Source: Steroidobacter gossypii
GTDB lineage: Bacteria > Pseudomonadota > Gammaproteobacteria > Steroidobacterales > Steroidobacteraceae
Reading direction: 5' to 3'
DNA length: 64,000 bases
Assembly: GCF_016801985.1 (NCBI RefSeq)
Contig: NZ_JAEVLS010000010.1
Location: 1 to 64,000, forward strand
Of the stretch, positions 8,577-16,318 are shown piece after piece. A model generated the notes under the pieces. It made no database searches and had not been told where the DNA came from. It saw only the letters and a list, made by a program, of their open reading frames with translations. Position 1 is the first letter of the stretch. Each line of letters begins with the position of its first letter. Position numbers and translations under genes: made by a program.

Positions 8577-8783
8577 TCAATAGTGAGGTGGCTTTTCCTG
8601 CTCGGGCGTGTATACCGTCGCTTCGGTCATTGCGGCTTCCATTTTGCCGTTCAACACGGACAGCTCCGCCCGCAGCGCGTCGATCTGCTGTTGCTGGCGG
8701 TACACCACTTCGCTCAGATCGTTGTTGGCGCGCTCCAGGTAGGCGATCTTCAATTCGATACGTTCGACGACTTCATCATTCAT
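8577..8783 (-). CDS. slyX: SlyX-like protein
   Basis: A 68-residue protein with a heptad-rich coiled coil (VVERIELKIAYLERANNDLS, then QQQQIDALRAELSVLN) and the diagnostic PPHY C-terminus of the SlyX family. The function of SlyX is not established; it is usually a small oligomeric cytoplasmic protein. The start at 8783 gives MNDEVVERIE, the normal family N-terminus. It lies 17 bp after the histidine-kinase stop on the same strand and is probably cotranscribed with it. Confidence 0.88.
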   Translation of the reverse strand: MNDEVVERIELKIAYLERANNDLSEVVYRQQQQIDALRAELSVLNGKMEAAMTEATVYTPEQEKPPHY

Positions 8784-8800
8784 GACTGCATCCTGGCGCG

Positions 8801-10270
8801 TCAGCCCACCGCCCGCAGCACTGGCTTGGGCAGCGAGAAGCTGAACGTGGCGCCTTTGTTGGGCTCGGCATGCGCCCACACTTCGCCGCCGTGCCGAGTA
8901 ACGATTCGTTGCACGATGGCGAGCCCGACGCCCGAGCCCGGATACTCACGCGCGCCGTGCAGGCGGCGGAACACGCCGAACAAGTTGGAACTGAACGCGC
9001 TATCGAAACCGACGCCATTGTCGCGAATCTCATAAACCAGTCGTTCGGCTTCTTCTCGACCGGTCACGATGATGTGCGGACTCTCGACTTTGCTCGTGTA
9101 TTTCACGGCGTTGTCGAGCAGGTTGATCCACACCTGCCGGATCAACGCTTCGTCGCCTCGCGCCAGCGGCAAACTGCCAATCTCGATGATCGGTGTCTTC
9201 GCCTCGTTCAAACTGGCAGAGCGCGCCTCCTCGGCGGCGTTGCGCGCCAGTTGTTCCATGTCGAGCCGGCCAAGATCCAGCGACTGACGCCCGCAGCGTG
9301 CAAACTCCAGCAGATCGTCGATGAGGGTCGCCATGTGCGACACGTTGGCGCGAATGCGTTGCAGATGATGACGAGTCTCGGCGCTGATCGACTGGTTCTT
9401 GTCGTCCATCAGCAATTGCGAGAACCCGTCGATCGCACGCAAGGGCGCGCGCAGATCATGCGATACCGAATATGAGAAACCTTCGAGGTCGCCGTTGGCC
9501 GTGCGCAGCTCGTGCGCCTGACGCTCCAGCTCGGTATTGAGATCGCGAATCCGCTGGGTCGAGCGCTTCTGTTCTTCGAGCTGCACTTCCAGCTCCAGGC
9601 GCGCCTGGTTGGCGCGATCGCGCTCCTGGCGCAACTGCTCGGCCAGCGATTCATTCTCGATGGCCAGGCGAATCTGACGTTCGAACGACTTGGTCTGCCG
9701 GCCGGCGATCACCAGCATCACCGGGATATAAAGCATGAACGCGAGCGCCACCACGACGCGATCGCCGCCAAGCAACAGCTGCGTCACGATGTACGGCGTC
9801 GCGAAAGGAATCAGCAAACACGCATAGGCGTGACGCACCGGCGCCTGGGAACCCATGCCCGAGGCCGTGCAGCCGATGAAGAACACTGACATCACGATCT
9901 CTCGGGTCGGATCCTGCGGGAGCAGGAATGAGCCGGCGATGGACCACACCGAGCCGCCGAGAATGGCGCCGCCCAACATGGCGGCACGCCAGCGCTTGGT
10001 CTCGGCCAGATCGCGCGGCTTGCGCAGATAGCCCGCCGCAATTCGCCAGCGCAGTAACAACACCAACAACAGCGCGATGTACCAGGTGAGCGAGGCGGTC
10101 CAGCCGTAATCGGGCGCGGTCAGCCAAGCCATCATGGCGCCGATGACCACGCTTGCCGTGAGCGGCGAAGTGGTAAGCCGGCACATCAGCGCGACCTGTT
10201 CACTCAGGACTCGCGCCTCGATGTGCTCGCGGTGGGCTTCGCGCTGCTCGATATTGACGGCCTCGGTCAT
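8801..10270 (-). CDS. Membrane sensor histidine kinase
   Basis: A 489-residue kinase. About five to six membrane helices occupy residues 36-190, followed by a long coiled coil (about 198-262). The HisKA box is SVSHDLRAPLRAI with phospho-acceptor His271. An HATPase domain follows with N-box LLDNAVKYT, RDNGVGF and GSGVGLAIVQRIVTRHGG. The membrane domain is not one I recognise, and no response regulator is adjacent, so the signal and partner are unknown. ATG 10270 is preferred because GGGAG sits 8 nt upstream; the open frame continues to 10390 without a ribosome binding site. Confidence 0.88.
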   Translation of the reverse strand: MTEAVNIEQREAHREHIEARVLSEQVALMCRLTTSPLTASVVIGAMMAWLTAPDYGWTASLTWYIALLLVLLLRWRIAAGYLRKPRDLAETKRWRAAMLGGAILGGSVWSIAGSFLLPQDPTREIVMSVFFIGCTASGMGSQAPVRHAYACLLIPFATPYIVTQLLLGGDRVVVALAFMLYIPVMLVIAGRQTKSFERQIRLAIENESLAEQLRQERDRANQARLELEVQLEEQKRSTQRIRDLNTELERQAHELRTANGDLEGFSYSVSHDLRAPLRAIDGFSQLLMDDKNQSISAETRHHLQRIRANVSHMATLIDDLLEFARCGRQSLDLGRLDMEQLARNAAEEARSASLNEAKTPIIEIGSLPLARGDEALIRQVWINLLDNAVKYTSKVESPHIIVTGREEAERLVYEIRDNGVGFDSAFSSNLFGVFRRLHGAREYPGSGVGLAIVQRIVTRHGGEVWAHAEPNKGATFSFSLPKPVLRAVG

Positions 10271-10484
10271 TCGGACAGCTCCCTGGCCGCTCCTGTATTT
10301 AACCTTGCCTATTATCAGTGGGCGCAGCGGCAAGACAACTGGCCAGGCATCCGGATTAACCCCGGCCCCATTCCGAGTAAAATGCGCCACGGACAGCGCA
10401 GGGGATCGGCCCGGGCCGCCCGGAACCTTGGCCTCACCGCGCCATTGTCTAGTGTGTCTTGGCTACGATATCGAAGGAAGCAAC

Positions 10485-10721
10485 ATGACCCGATTCTCCC
10501 GCATCACCGCGCCCGCGCTGCTGGCCAGCCTCGGCCTCATGGCGACTGGCGCCGCGCTGGCCCAAGGCAAACCCAGCTTCGAGTCGCTCGACAAGAACGG
10601 CGACGGCAAGATCAGCCTGAACGAGGCCTCCACCGACGATGCGCTGTTCGTGGCCTTCAAGAACCTGGACACGAACAAGGATGGCGAGCTGACTCGCGAA
10701 GAATTCGCTAAATACAAATAA
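10485..10721 (+). CDS. Exported EF-hand calcium-binding protein
   Basis: A 78-residue protein with a signal peptide (about 1-26, ending GAALAQG) and two EF-hand loops, DKNGDGKISLNE and DTNKDGELTREE. Each carries the Asp/Asn ligands at positions 1, 3 and 5 and a terminal Glu. It is likely a small periplasmic calcium-binding protein; its partner is unknown. AAGGAAG upstream of the ATG supports the start. It is divergent from the histidine kinase, with about 215 bp between them. Confidence 0.85.
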   Translation: MTRFSRITAPALLASLGLMATGAALAQGKPSFESLDKNGDGKISLNEASTDDALFVAFKNLDTNKDGELTREEFAKYK

Positions 10722-10736
10722 TCTCCAACACGACGC

Positions 10737-10765
10737 GGCGGCCCCTGATCGCCCAGTGGGCCGCC
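10737..10765 (+). terminator. GC-rich hairpin after the EF-hand gene
   Basis: A perfect 8-bp stem GGCGGCCC/GGGCCGCC with a 13-nt loop begins 16 nt after the EF-hand stop codon. There is no T-run, so intrinsic termination is only possible. Confidence 0.4.
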
Positions 10766-10886
10766 TGCGCCGCACGGCCGGACACGGACGAGTTCGCGGC
10801 ATGTCCTGGTGCTTGGCTCCCTCCTGTCCTGCCCCGCCTACCGCTGTCGGGTAGTATTTTTTGTCGTTCAACTCGGGGGATCGCAC

Positions 10887-12089
10887 ATGAAGAATGCTGA
10901 TTTGAGTCCCGGTCGTGCGCGTGCCTGGTCGGTCCTGGCGTGTCTGCTGCTGGCAGGCGCACTCGCCGGCTGCGCCAAAGAGCCGCCTCCGGCGCCCAAG
11001 CCGCCGCCGACACCGGAAGAAAAATCCAAGAACACCATCAGCAAGGCGCCGTTCGGCACGCTGCCGGATGGCACCGCCGTTGACTTGTTCACCATGGTCA
11101 ACGCCAACGGCATGGAGGTCCGCGCCACCAACTACGGCGGCATCATCACCGCGCTGCTGGTGCCCGACGGCTCCGGCAAAGTCAGCGATATCACTTTGGG
11201 CTTGCAATCGTTCGAGGACTATCTGAAGAACCCGCCGTACTTCGGCGCCATCATCGGCCGCTACGGCAATCGCATCGCCAAGGGCCAGTTCAAGATCGAC
11301 GGCCAGACCTACAAGCTGCCCAAGAACGACGGCCCGAACACTCTGCACGGCGGCGTGAAAGGCTTCGACAAGGTGGTGTGGCAGGCCGAGCCGTTCGAAA
11401 AGGAAGATGCGGTGGGCGTGATCTTCACCTACACCAGCAAGGACGGCGAGGAAGGCTTCCCTGGCAACCTCCAGACGCGCGTGACCTACACGCTCACCGA
11501 CAAGAACGAGCTGTCGTTCGACTATCACGCGACCACCGACAAACCGACCGTGGTCAATCTCACCCAGCACGCCTATTTCAATCTCGCCGGCGATGGCAAC
11601 GGCGATGTGCTGGGCCACGAGTTCACGCTGTATGCGAACGAATATACGCCGGTCAATAAACAACTCATTCCCACCGGCAAGCTCGCGCCGGTCACCGACA
11701 CGCCGTTCGACTTCCGCAACAAAGTCAAACTCGCCGACCGCGTCAACGCCGATCACGAACAGATCAAGTTCGCCGGCGGCATCGATCACAACTTCGTGCT
11801 GAACCGCAAACAGCCCGGCTTGATGCTCGCCGCTCGCGTGTCGGAGCCGACCACGCGTCGCGTGATGGAAGTGCACACCACTGAACCCGGCGTGCAGTTC
11901 TACACGGGCAATTTCCTGGACGACAAACTGGCCGCCAAACCCGGCAAGCCCTACGCCAAGCACAGCGGCTTCTGCCTGGAAACGCAGCACTACCCCGACT
12001 CCCCGAATCAGCCGGAATTTCCCAGCACGGTGCTGCGGCCAGGCGAGGAGTACAACAGCAAGACGGTCTATACATTCAGCGTGCGCTGA
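10887..12089 (+). CDS. galM: Aldose 1-epimerase, lipoprotein form
   Basis: A 400-residue GalM-family mutarotase interconverting the alpha and beta anomers of aldoses. Family motifs are NYGGIITALLVPDG, GRYGNRIAKGQF, NTLHGG, NLTQHAYFNLAGDG (catalytic His), GIDHNFVLN and CLETQHYPDSPNQ (catalytic Glu). An N-terminal lipoprotein signal with lipobox LAGC near residue 29, followed by a Pro-rich linker, indicates membrane anchoring outside the cytoplasm. That is common for secreted GalM forms in sugar-scavenging bacteria. It could process glucose released by the nearby trehalase, though it is not in that operon. GGGGGA upstream of ATG supports the start. Confidence 0.93.
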   Translation: MKNADLSPGRARAWSVLACLLLAGALAGCAKEPPPAPKPPPTPEEKSKNTISKAPFGTLPDGTAVDLFTMVNANGMEVRATNYGGIITALLVPDGSGKVSDITLGLQSFEDYLKNPPYFGAIIGRYGNRIAKGQFKIDGQTYKLPKNDGPNTLHGGVKGFDKVVWQAEPFEKEDAVGVIFTYTSKDGEEGFPGNLQTRVTYTLTDKNELSFDYHATTDKPTVVNLTQHAYFNLAGDGNGDVLGHEFTLYANEYTPVNKQLIPTGKLAPVTDTPFDFRNKVKLADRVNADHEQIKFAGGIDHNFVLNRKQPGLMLAARVSEPTTRRVMEVHTTEPGVQFYTGNFLDDKLAAKPGKPYAKHSGFCLETQHYPDSPNQPEFPSTVLRPGEEYNSKTVYTFSVR

Positions 12090-12097
12090 ATGCACAT

Positions 12098-12122
12098 CTC
12101 GCCCGGGCGCTGCCCGGGCGAG
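12098..12122 (+). terminator. Strong hairpin after galM
   Basis: An 11-bp perfect stem, CTCGCCCGGGC with GCCCGGGCGAG and a 3-nt loop, starts 9 nt after the galM stop codon. There is no U-tract. It probably ends the galM transcript or protects its 3' end. Confidence 0.55.
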
Positions 12123-12295
12123 ATCCCAACGTACCGAAGCGACATTTCCCCGCGGGACTCACCTTTTACTTCGGGCATTACCCCCACAGAGGGTAAAAAA
12201 ATGATTCTTTTCTTCGCGAGGTAGCCCGCAGGGCGTACGAGCGCAGTCGCGCACAGCAGAACCTTCCGCGCCGATTTTTCTTGACACGGCGTTCA

Positions 12296-12338
12296 TTGAC
12301 ACACCCCAGTGGCCCATTGTTTTATCGCTCGCGATAAA
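12296..12338 (+). promoter_or_regulatory. Promoter with palindromic operator before the DUF cluster
   Basis: A TTGACA -35 box (12296-12301) is followed after 17-18 nt by a -10-like GTTTTA/TTTTAT (12319-12325). The perfect inverted repeat TTTATCGC-TC-GCGATAAA (12321-12338) overlaps the -10 box. This is the geometry of a repressor operator. The gene at 12362 follows 23 nt later. Confidence 0.5.
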
Positions 12339-12361
12339 CGATCCATCGGGGGATGCTTAGG

Positions 12362-13240
12362 ATGACAAGCGTTTTGTCGCGCGCGATAGCAACGGCTCTC
12401 GCTGTCTGCGTTGCTACCGCCGCCGTCGCGGCCGAAAAGGGCCCGCGCACCAAGGACGGCAAGCCCGATCTGAACGGCATCTGGCAGGCCATGAACTCCG
12501 CGAACTACGATCTCGAACCACACGCCGCACGCGCCGCGATGGCGATGGTGCCTGGTCAGTTCGTTCCCGTGCCGGCACCGCAGGTCGTGGCGCTCGGTGC
12601 AGTGGGCTCGGTGCCCGCCGGCCTCGGCGTCGTCGAAGGCGACGCCATTCCATACACCCCCGCGGCGCTCGCCAAGAAACAAGAAAACCAGAAGAACTGG
12701 CTGGAGCTCGATCCGGAGATCAAGTGTTATCTGCCCGGCGTGCCGCGCGCCAACTACATGCCGTATCCGTTCCAGATCTTCCACAGCAAGAGCGCGGACG
12801 GCACGGAACACCTGTTCTTCGCTTACGAATACGCCGGCGCAGTTCGGAACATTTATATGAAAGATCCCGGCCCGCCGCCGGCCGATTCGTGGATGGGCCA
12901 GTCCGTGGGCAAGTGGGACGGCGACACGCTGGTGGTGGAAGTCACCGGCTTCAACGGCCAGACCTGGTTCGATCGCTCCGGCAATCACCACAGCGACAAG
13001 TTGAAAGTGACCGAGCGCTACTCCCAGCGCGGTCCGGATCACCTGTGGTACGAAGCGACCATCGAAGATCCCGAGACCTTCACCCGCCCGTGGAAGATCG
13101 CCATGCCGCTGTATCGCCGCGTGGACCCGAACGCCCAGCTGATGCAGTTCAAGTGCGTGGAGTTCGTCGAGGAGCTGATGTACGGCCATCTGCGCAAGAA
13201 GCCCGGGACCGAAGGCGCGCCGCCTGCGGTGAAGAAGTAG
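12362..13240 (+). CDS. Exported protein of unknown function
   Basis: A 292-residue protein with a signal peptide (about 1-24, cleaved near AVAAEK). I recognise the family by its layout but know no function. It opens with KPDLNGIWQ, has a CYLPGVPRANYMPYPFQI stretch with a single Cys, and continues with WMGQSVGKWDGDTLVVEVTG and VTERYSQRG. Such proteins often sit beside DUF6152 and DUF6644 genes, as here. ATG 12362 is preferred over ATG 12353 because GGGGG lies 9 nt upstream of it. It is 34 bp from the DUF6152-type gene and preceded by a palindrome-covered promoter. Confidence 0.85.
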   Translation: MTSVLSRAIATALAVCVATAAVAAEKGPRTKDGKPDLNGIWQAMNSANYDLEPHAARAAMAMVPGQFVPVPAPQVVALGAVGSVPAGLGVVEGDAIPYTPAALAKKQENQKNWLELDPEIKCYLPGVPRANYMPYPFQIFHSKSADGTEHLFFAYEYAGAVRNIYMKDPGPPPADSWMGQSVGKWDGDTLVVEVTGFNGQTWFDRSGNHHSDKLKVTERYSQRGPDHLWYEATIEDPETFTRPWKIAMPLYRRVDPNAQLMQFKCVEFVEELMYGHLRKKPGTEGAPPAVKK

Positions 13241-13274
13241 CTTCAGGCTCACTGGTTTTTAGAGGACAAACACT

Positions 13275-13718
13275 ATGCGTACCAAACTTCTCATCGTCGC
13301 CGGCGCCGCGGCCTTCAGCACGCTGCTCGGTAGCGCCGTCGCCCTCGCCCATCACGCCTTCGCCGCCGAGTTCGACGCCAATCGCCCCGTCAATCTTCGC
13401 GGCCCCGTGACGCGCGTCGAATGGATCAATCCGCACGCGTGGATTCACATCGATCACAAGAAGGAAGACGGCACGACCGAGGCCTGGATGGTCGAAGGCG
13501 GCACGCCCAACACGCTGCTACGTCGTGGCATCACCAAGGACTCTTTGAAGATCGGCACGGAAATCGTGGTGCGCGGCTATCAGTCGAAAGATGCCCTCTG
13601 CAAACCCAAGTGCCGCGCCAACGGTCGCGACGTGACGTTCCCTGACGGCCGCAAACTGTTCATGGGGTCGTCGGGGACGGGTGCGCCGAAGGATGGCTCG
13701 GATGAGACTGAAAAGTGA
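13275..13718 (+). CDS. DUF6152-type exported protein
   Basis: A 147-residue protein with a signal peptide (about 1-25) whose mature end begins HHAFAAEFDANRPV. It continues with RGPVTRVEWINPHAWIHID, the hallmark of the DUF6152 family; the paired His residues suggest possible metal binding, but no function is established. Two Cys lie in LCKPKCRANGRDV. AGAGGA before the ATG gives a good ribosome binding site. It follows the secreted unknown protein by 34 bp and overlaps the next small gene. Confidence 0.85.
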   Translation: MRTKLLIVAGAAAFSTLLGSAVALAHHAFAAEFDANRPVNLRGPVTRVEWINPHAWIHIDHKKEDGTTEAWMVEGGTPNTLLRRGITKDSLKIGTEIVVRGYQSKDALCKPKCRANGRDVTFPDGRKLFMGSSGTGAPKDGSDETEK

Positions 13719-13866
13719 GCTCGGCTGCTACTGCCCCGGTTGGTTCTTGAGCACTCGTGAAAAAATCGCGCTGGTCGTGTCTGGCGCGATTGTGCTTGCG
13801 TCCGTTGTTTATTGGGTCGTTCAGGTCGGCGACGTCATCGAGACGTTGCGGCTGGCGTACGGCTGA
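13702..13866 (+). CDS. Small single-pass membrane protein
   Basis: A 54-residue open frame starting at ATG 13702 with AAGGA 9 nt upstream, overlapping the DUF6152-type gene by 17 bp. It has one clear hydrophobic helix (KIALVVSGAIVLASVVYWVV) preceded by a basic and Cys-containing N-terminus. The overlap, ribosome binding site and clean membrane helix argue that it is translated. No family is recognised. It completes the plus-strand half of the uncharacterised cluster. Confidence 0.55.
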   Translation: MRLKSELGCYCPGWFLSTREKIALVVSGAIVLASVVYWVVQVGDVIETLRLAYG

Positions 13867-14055
13867 TTTGTCTGCTTCGCGGCCTGCACTTCATTTGCAT
13901 GCCGCGCTTTCGGAGCGTCGGTGGCTTGCGGAGGGCGGCGGGGGATCCTCCGCGCGAAAGGTCCACTGCACAGCAAAGAGATGCCGCGGAGGAAAAAACA
14001 CGTTGCGCTTTCAGTTTGCCGCTCTTCGCACGTCGAAAGCGAGTTTAAGCTTTCG

Positions 14056-14208
14056 GCGGTGATGCTCGGGGGTATGTTCTCCCGGCAAATGGGACCGACA
14101 GGGATGTCGGCCCTTTAGCGCTACATGGATGTACAGGCAGCGCGCGAGCGATAGCGACGCGCGGCGGGTGCAGCGGTGCCGGGAGGACATACCCCCGAGC
14201 GTCACCGC
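14056..14208. repeat. Large multi-hairpin intergenic element
   Basis: Two 32-bp arms, 14056-14087 and 14177-14208, are inverted copies of each other with about three mismatches (core GGGGGTATGT and CCTCCCGGCA). Inside lie a CCGACA/TGTCGG hairpin flanked by GGG/CCC (14091-14113), the palindrome TACATGGATGTA, and a GCGCGCG/CGCGCGC stem. Parts recur at 3830-3985 and, inverted, at 8519-8548. It fills the 385-bp gap between two convergent gene sets. A further CGCTTTC/GAAAGCG pair lies at 14006-14041. No transposase gene is associated. Confidence 0.8.
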
Positions 14209-14251
14209 GAGCCAACGAGGCCTCCGGCTCTTAGCGCACCAACCGAAGCAC

Positions 14252-14728
14252 TCAGCCAGAGAATCCGATCCACCGCCCCGACGCGGCCACAAGAAACCAC
14301 ACCGACATCGACGCAACGGCCATCGACTTCAAGGTCACAGGCTTGAGCAAGGAGTGGTCACCCCGAAGCAAAGGCTGCTTCAGGGTAAATACAAACAACA
14401 CGCCAACCAAGAGAGCAATCATCTTCGTCCAGTAGAACGGGTTGTGATAACACTTGGTAGCGACGCCAGCGAGCATCGGCACCCCGGTGAGCAGCAAAAT
14501 CCACAGCCCCACCTTGAACCAGCGATGCCCCTGCTCCGTCACCACATTCGACGGCACATCCCGCAAGATCACATTGAGCAATCGCAAGTCCTGAGCGAGG
14601 ACCGTGCCGCCGAGCAGGGCCAACCCCATCAGGTGCACCGCCTCGACGATGGCAAACGTCGCCGGCAGGTCTTTCATGAAGACGCCGAGCGCGGATGCTT
14701 CCAGCCATTCGAACAATGAGAGCAACAT
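14252..14728 (-). CDS. DUF6644-type membrane protein
   Basis: A 158-residue integral membrane protein with about four hydrophobic helices. The N-terminus LFEWLEASALGVFMKDLP and the helix AIVEAVHLMGLALLGGTVLA, containing a buried His, match the DUF6644 family. Conserved His in membrane helices could bind haem, but this is inference. A GGGGGATCGG ribosome binding region precedes the ATG. It lies 15 bp downstream of a second, divergent paralogue and converges on the secreted DUF genes. Confidence 0.82.
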   Translation of the reverse strand: MLLSLFEWLEASALGVFMKDLPATFAIVEAVHLMGLALLGGTVLAQDLRLLNVILRDVPSNVVTEQGHRWFKVGLWILLLTGVPMLAGVATKCYHNPFYWTKMIALLVGVLFVFTLKQPLLRGDHSLLKPVTLKSMAVASMSVWFLVAASGRWIGFSG

Positions 14729-14743
14729 GGCCGATCCCCCGGA

Positions 14744-15301
14744 TTATTCGCTGACGCAGCCGGCCGCCCAGTCGATGAAGGCGGGATTGTCGCCGCCGCA
14801 GTCGAACCAGTCGTACGCGATGAATCGGCCCGTGACGATGACGCCCGCCCACAACGTCAGTGACAACGCCGCCGCCACCCGCGCGCGGCGGGGGGCGACC
14901 GCGTCCAGGTCCCACGACTTCTTCGCCGCCAGCATGTAGCCACGAAACAGCCATGCATTGATCGCGGCAGCGATCAGCAGCAGTACCTTGATGCGGAACC
15001 AGATGCTCTGAGTGGTGCGCACCGGAATGGCGGTGTACAGCAGCAGGCCCGTGATGAACATGATCGTGAAGCCGATCAGCATCGGCCTATCCAGCCGCTC
15101 GGCAATGGTCGACGCGGGCACGTTGGCGAACGCCACGCCGAGCATGCGCAAGTCGATCACCGCCAGCATGCCGAGGCTGAGCATCAGCGTCATGACATGC
15201 GTGGTCTCGATCCAGTTGTAGAGATAAAAGGACTCGTGCAGCCCGATGCTGAAAGAGCTCGCGGCCAGCCACTCAGCGAATTGCAATAGCGCCGAATTCA
15301 C
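14744..15301 (-). CDS. DUF6644-type membrane protein (paralogue)
   Basis: A 185-residue membrane protein with four to five helices. The N-terminal pattern ALLQFAEWLAASSFSIGLHE and the His-containing helix WIETTHVMTLMLSLGML parallel the downstream paralogue. Two Cys lie near the C-terminus (WFDCGGDNPAF, WAAGCVSE). GTG 15301 is chosen because it lies 9 nt after a GGGGGG tract and aligns with the paralogue's start; ATG 15331 (MQTSSGG) lacks a ribosome binding site but is possible. It is likely the first gene of a two-gene operon. Confidence 0.8.
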   Translation of the reverse strand: MNSALLQFAEWLAASSFSIGLHESFYLYNWIETTHVMTLMLSLGMLAVIDLRMLGVAFANVPASTIAERLDRPMLIGFTIMFITGLLLYTAIPVRTTQSIWFRIKVLLLIAAAINAWLFRGYMLAAKKSWDLDAVAPRRARVAAALSLTLWAGVIVTGRFIAYDWFDCGGDNPAFIDWAAGCVSE

Positions 15302-15524
15302 TCGGTTGAACCCCCCCGATGAGGTCTGCATTCTAATCGGACGGGATCGGCGCAGGCAGACAAGAAGTATCAACACTGCAGGGGTTGACTGACAGGGGTT
15401 GCGGGTCGGCCAGGGTCACCTGACGCAACTTGTGCCACCCATACGCCGGCTGCATACCAGCGGTCCCCTGCAGTTCTTTGCGTCGATCTTGCACAGTGGA
15501 TACAAACACGGCATCGTCCCCTTC

Positions 15525-16310
15525 ATGAGCGCCTACGACACCCAGGCTCTGGAAGAACTGCGGCACTGGCAGCACGAGATGCAGCGCGGGCCCGGCCTCT
15601 GGAATCGCGCGACAAGCGGCGTTCAGCGCAAGATCAACAGTTATATTCCGGAGAAGGTCCACGCCAGCATCACGGCGGTGATCAAACAAATGACACAGGC
15701 CGTGCTGGGGGGCTCGAACTTCACCGCCTCGCCGCCCCTGACGGAAGGCGGCCTCGAAGATCGCGAAGCGCGCGTGCGCGCCACCATCGATAGGTATCGA
15801 AAAACGGCGGCGGTGGAAGGAGGCATTACTGGGGCAGGCGGATTTCTGCTCGGCCTAGCCGATTTTCCGCTGCTCCTGAGCATCAAGCTCAAGCTGCTGT
15901 TCGAGATCGCCGCGTTATACGGCTTCTCTGGCGACGATTACCGCGAACGTTTGTACCTGCTCTACATCTTCCAGCTCGCCTTCTCCAGCGATGAGCATCG
16001 CGCGGATGTGTATTGGAAGATGCAGCGCTGGCACGAGCAGAGTTCGGAACTGCCGAATTCTCTGGACGGCTTCGACTGGCGCAAGTTCCAGCAGCAATAT
16101 CGCGACTACATCGATCTGGCGAAGCTGGCGCAGCTACTGCCTATCGTCGGCGCACCGGTGGGCGTGATTGTGAACAACCGGCTGCTGAAGAAACTCGGCC
16201 TCACCGCCATGAACGCGTATCGAATGCGCTGGTTCGAGCGACCAGCGCTCAGCAACGGTTCAAGCGTGCGCGAACAGGCGACACCATCGCACACCCCAAG
16301 CGGCACATAG
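15525..16310 (+). CDS. EcsC family protein
   Basis: A 261-residue protein of the EcsC family, named after a protein encoded with a Bacillus ABC transporter; its biochemical role is unknown. Typical features are the amphipathic N-terminal helices (ALEELRHWQHEMQRGPGLWN), a glycine-rich stretch GGITGAGGFLLGLADFPLLL that may insert in membranes, and LLPIVGAPVGVIVNNRL. ATG 15525 is preferred over the open upstream frame because the family starts there, though no strong ribosome binding site is visible. It converges on purT with only 8 bp between stop codons. Confidence 0.85.
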   Translation: MSAYDTQALEELRHWQHEMQRGPGLWNRATSGVQRKINSYIPEKVHASITAVIKQMTQAVLGGSNFTASPPLTEGGLEDREARVRATIDRYRKTAAVEGGITGAGGFLLGLADFPLLLSIKLKLLFEIAALYGFSGDDYRERLYLLYIFQLAFSSDEHRADVYWKMQRWHEQSSELPNSLDGFDWRKFQQQYRDYIDLAKLAQLLPIVGAPVGVIVNNRLLKKLGLTAMNAYRMRWFERPALSNGSSVREQATPSHTPSGT

Positions 16311-16318
16311 CGCTGCCC

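Noticed and set aside
12179-12201. Intrinsic terminator TTACCC...GGGTAA followed by A7
   Set aside because: The run after the stem is A on the plus strand and precedes the stem on the minus strand, so it has the wrong orientation for a U-tract on either strand.
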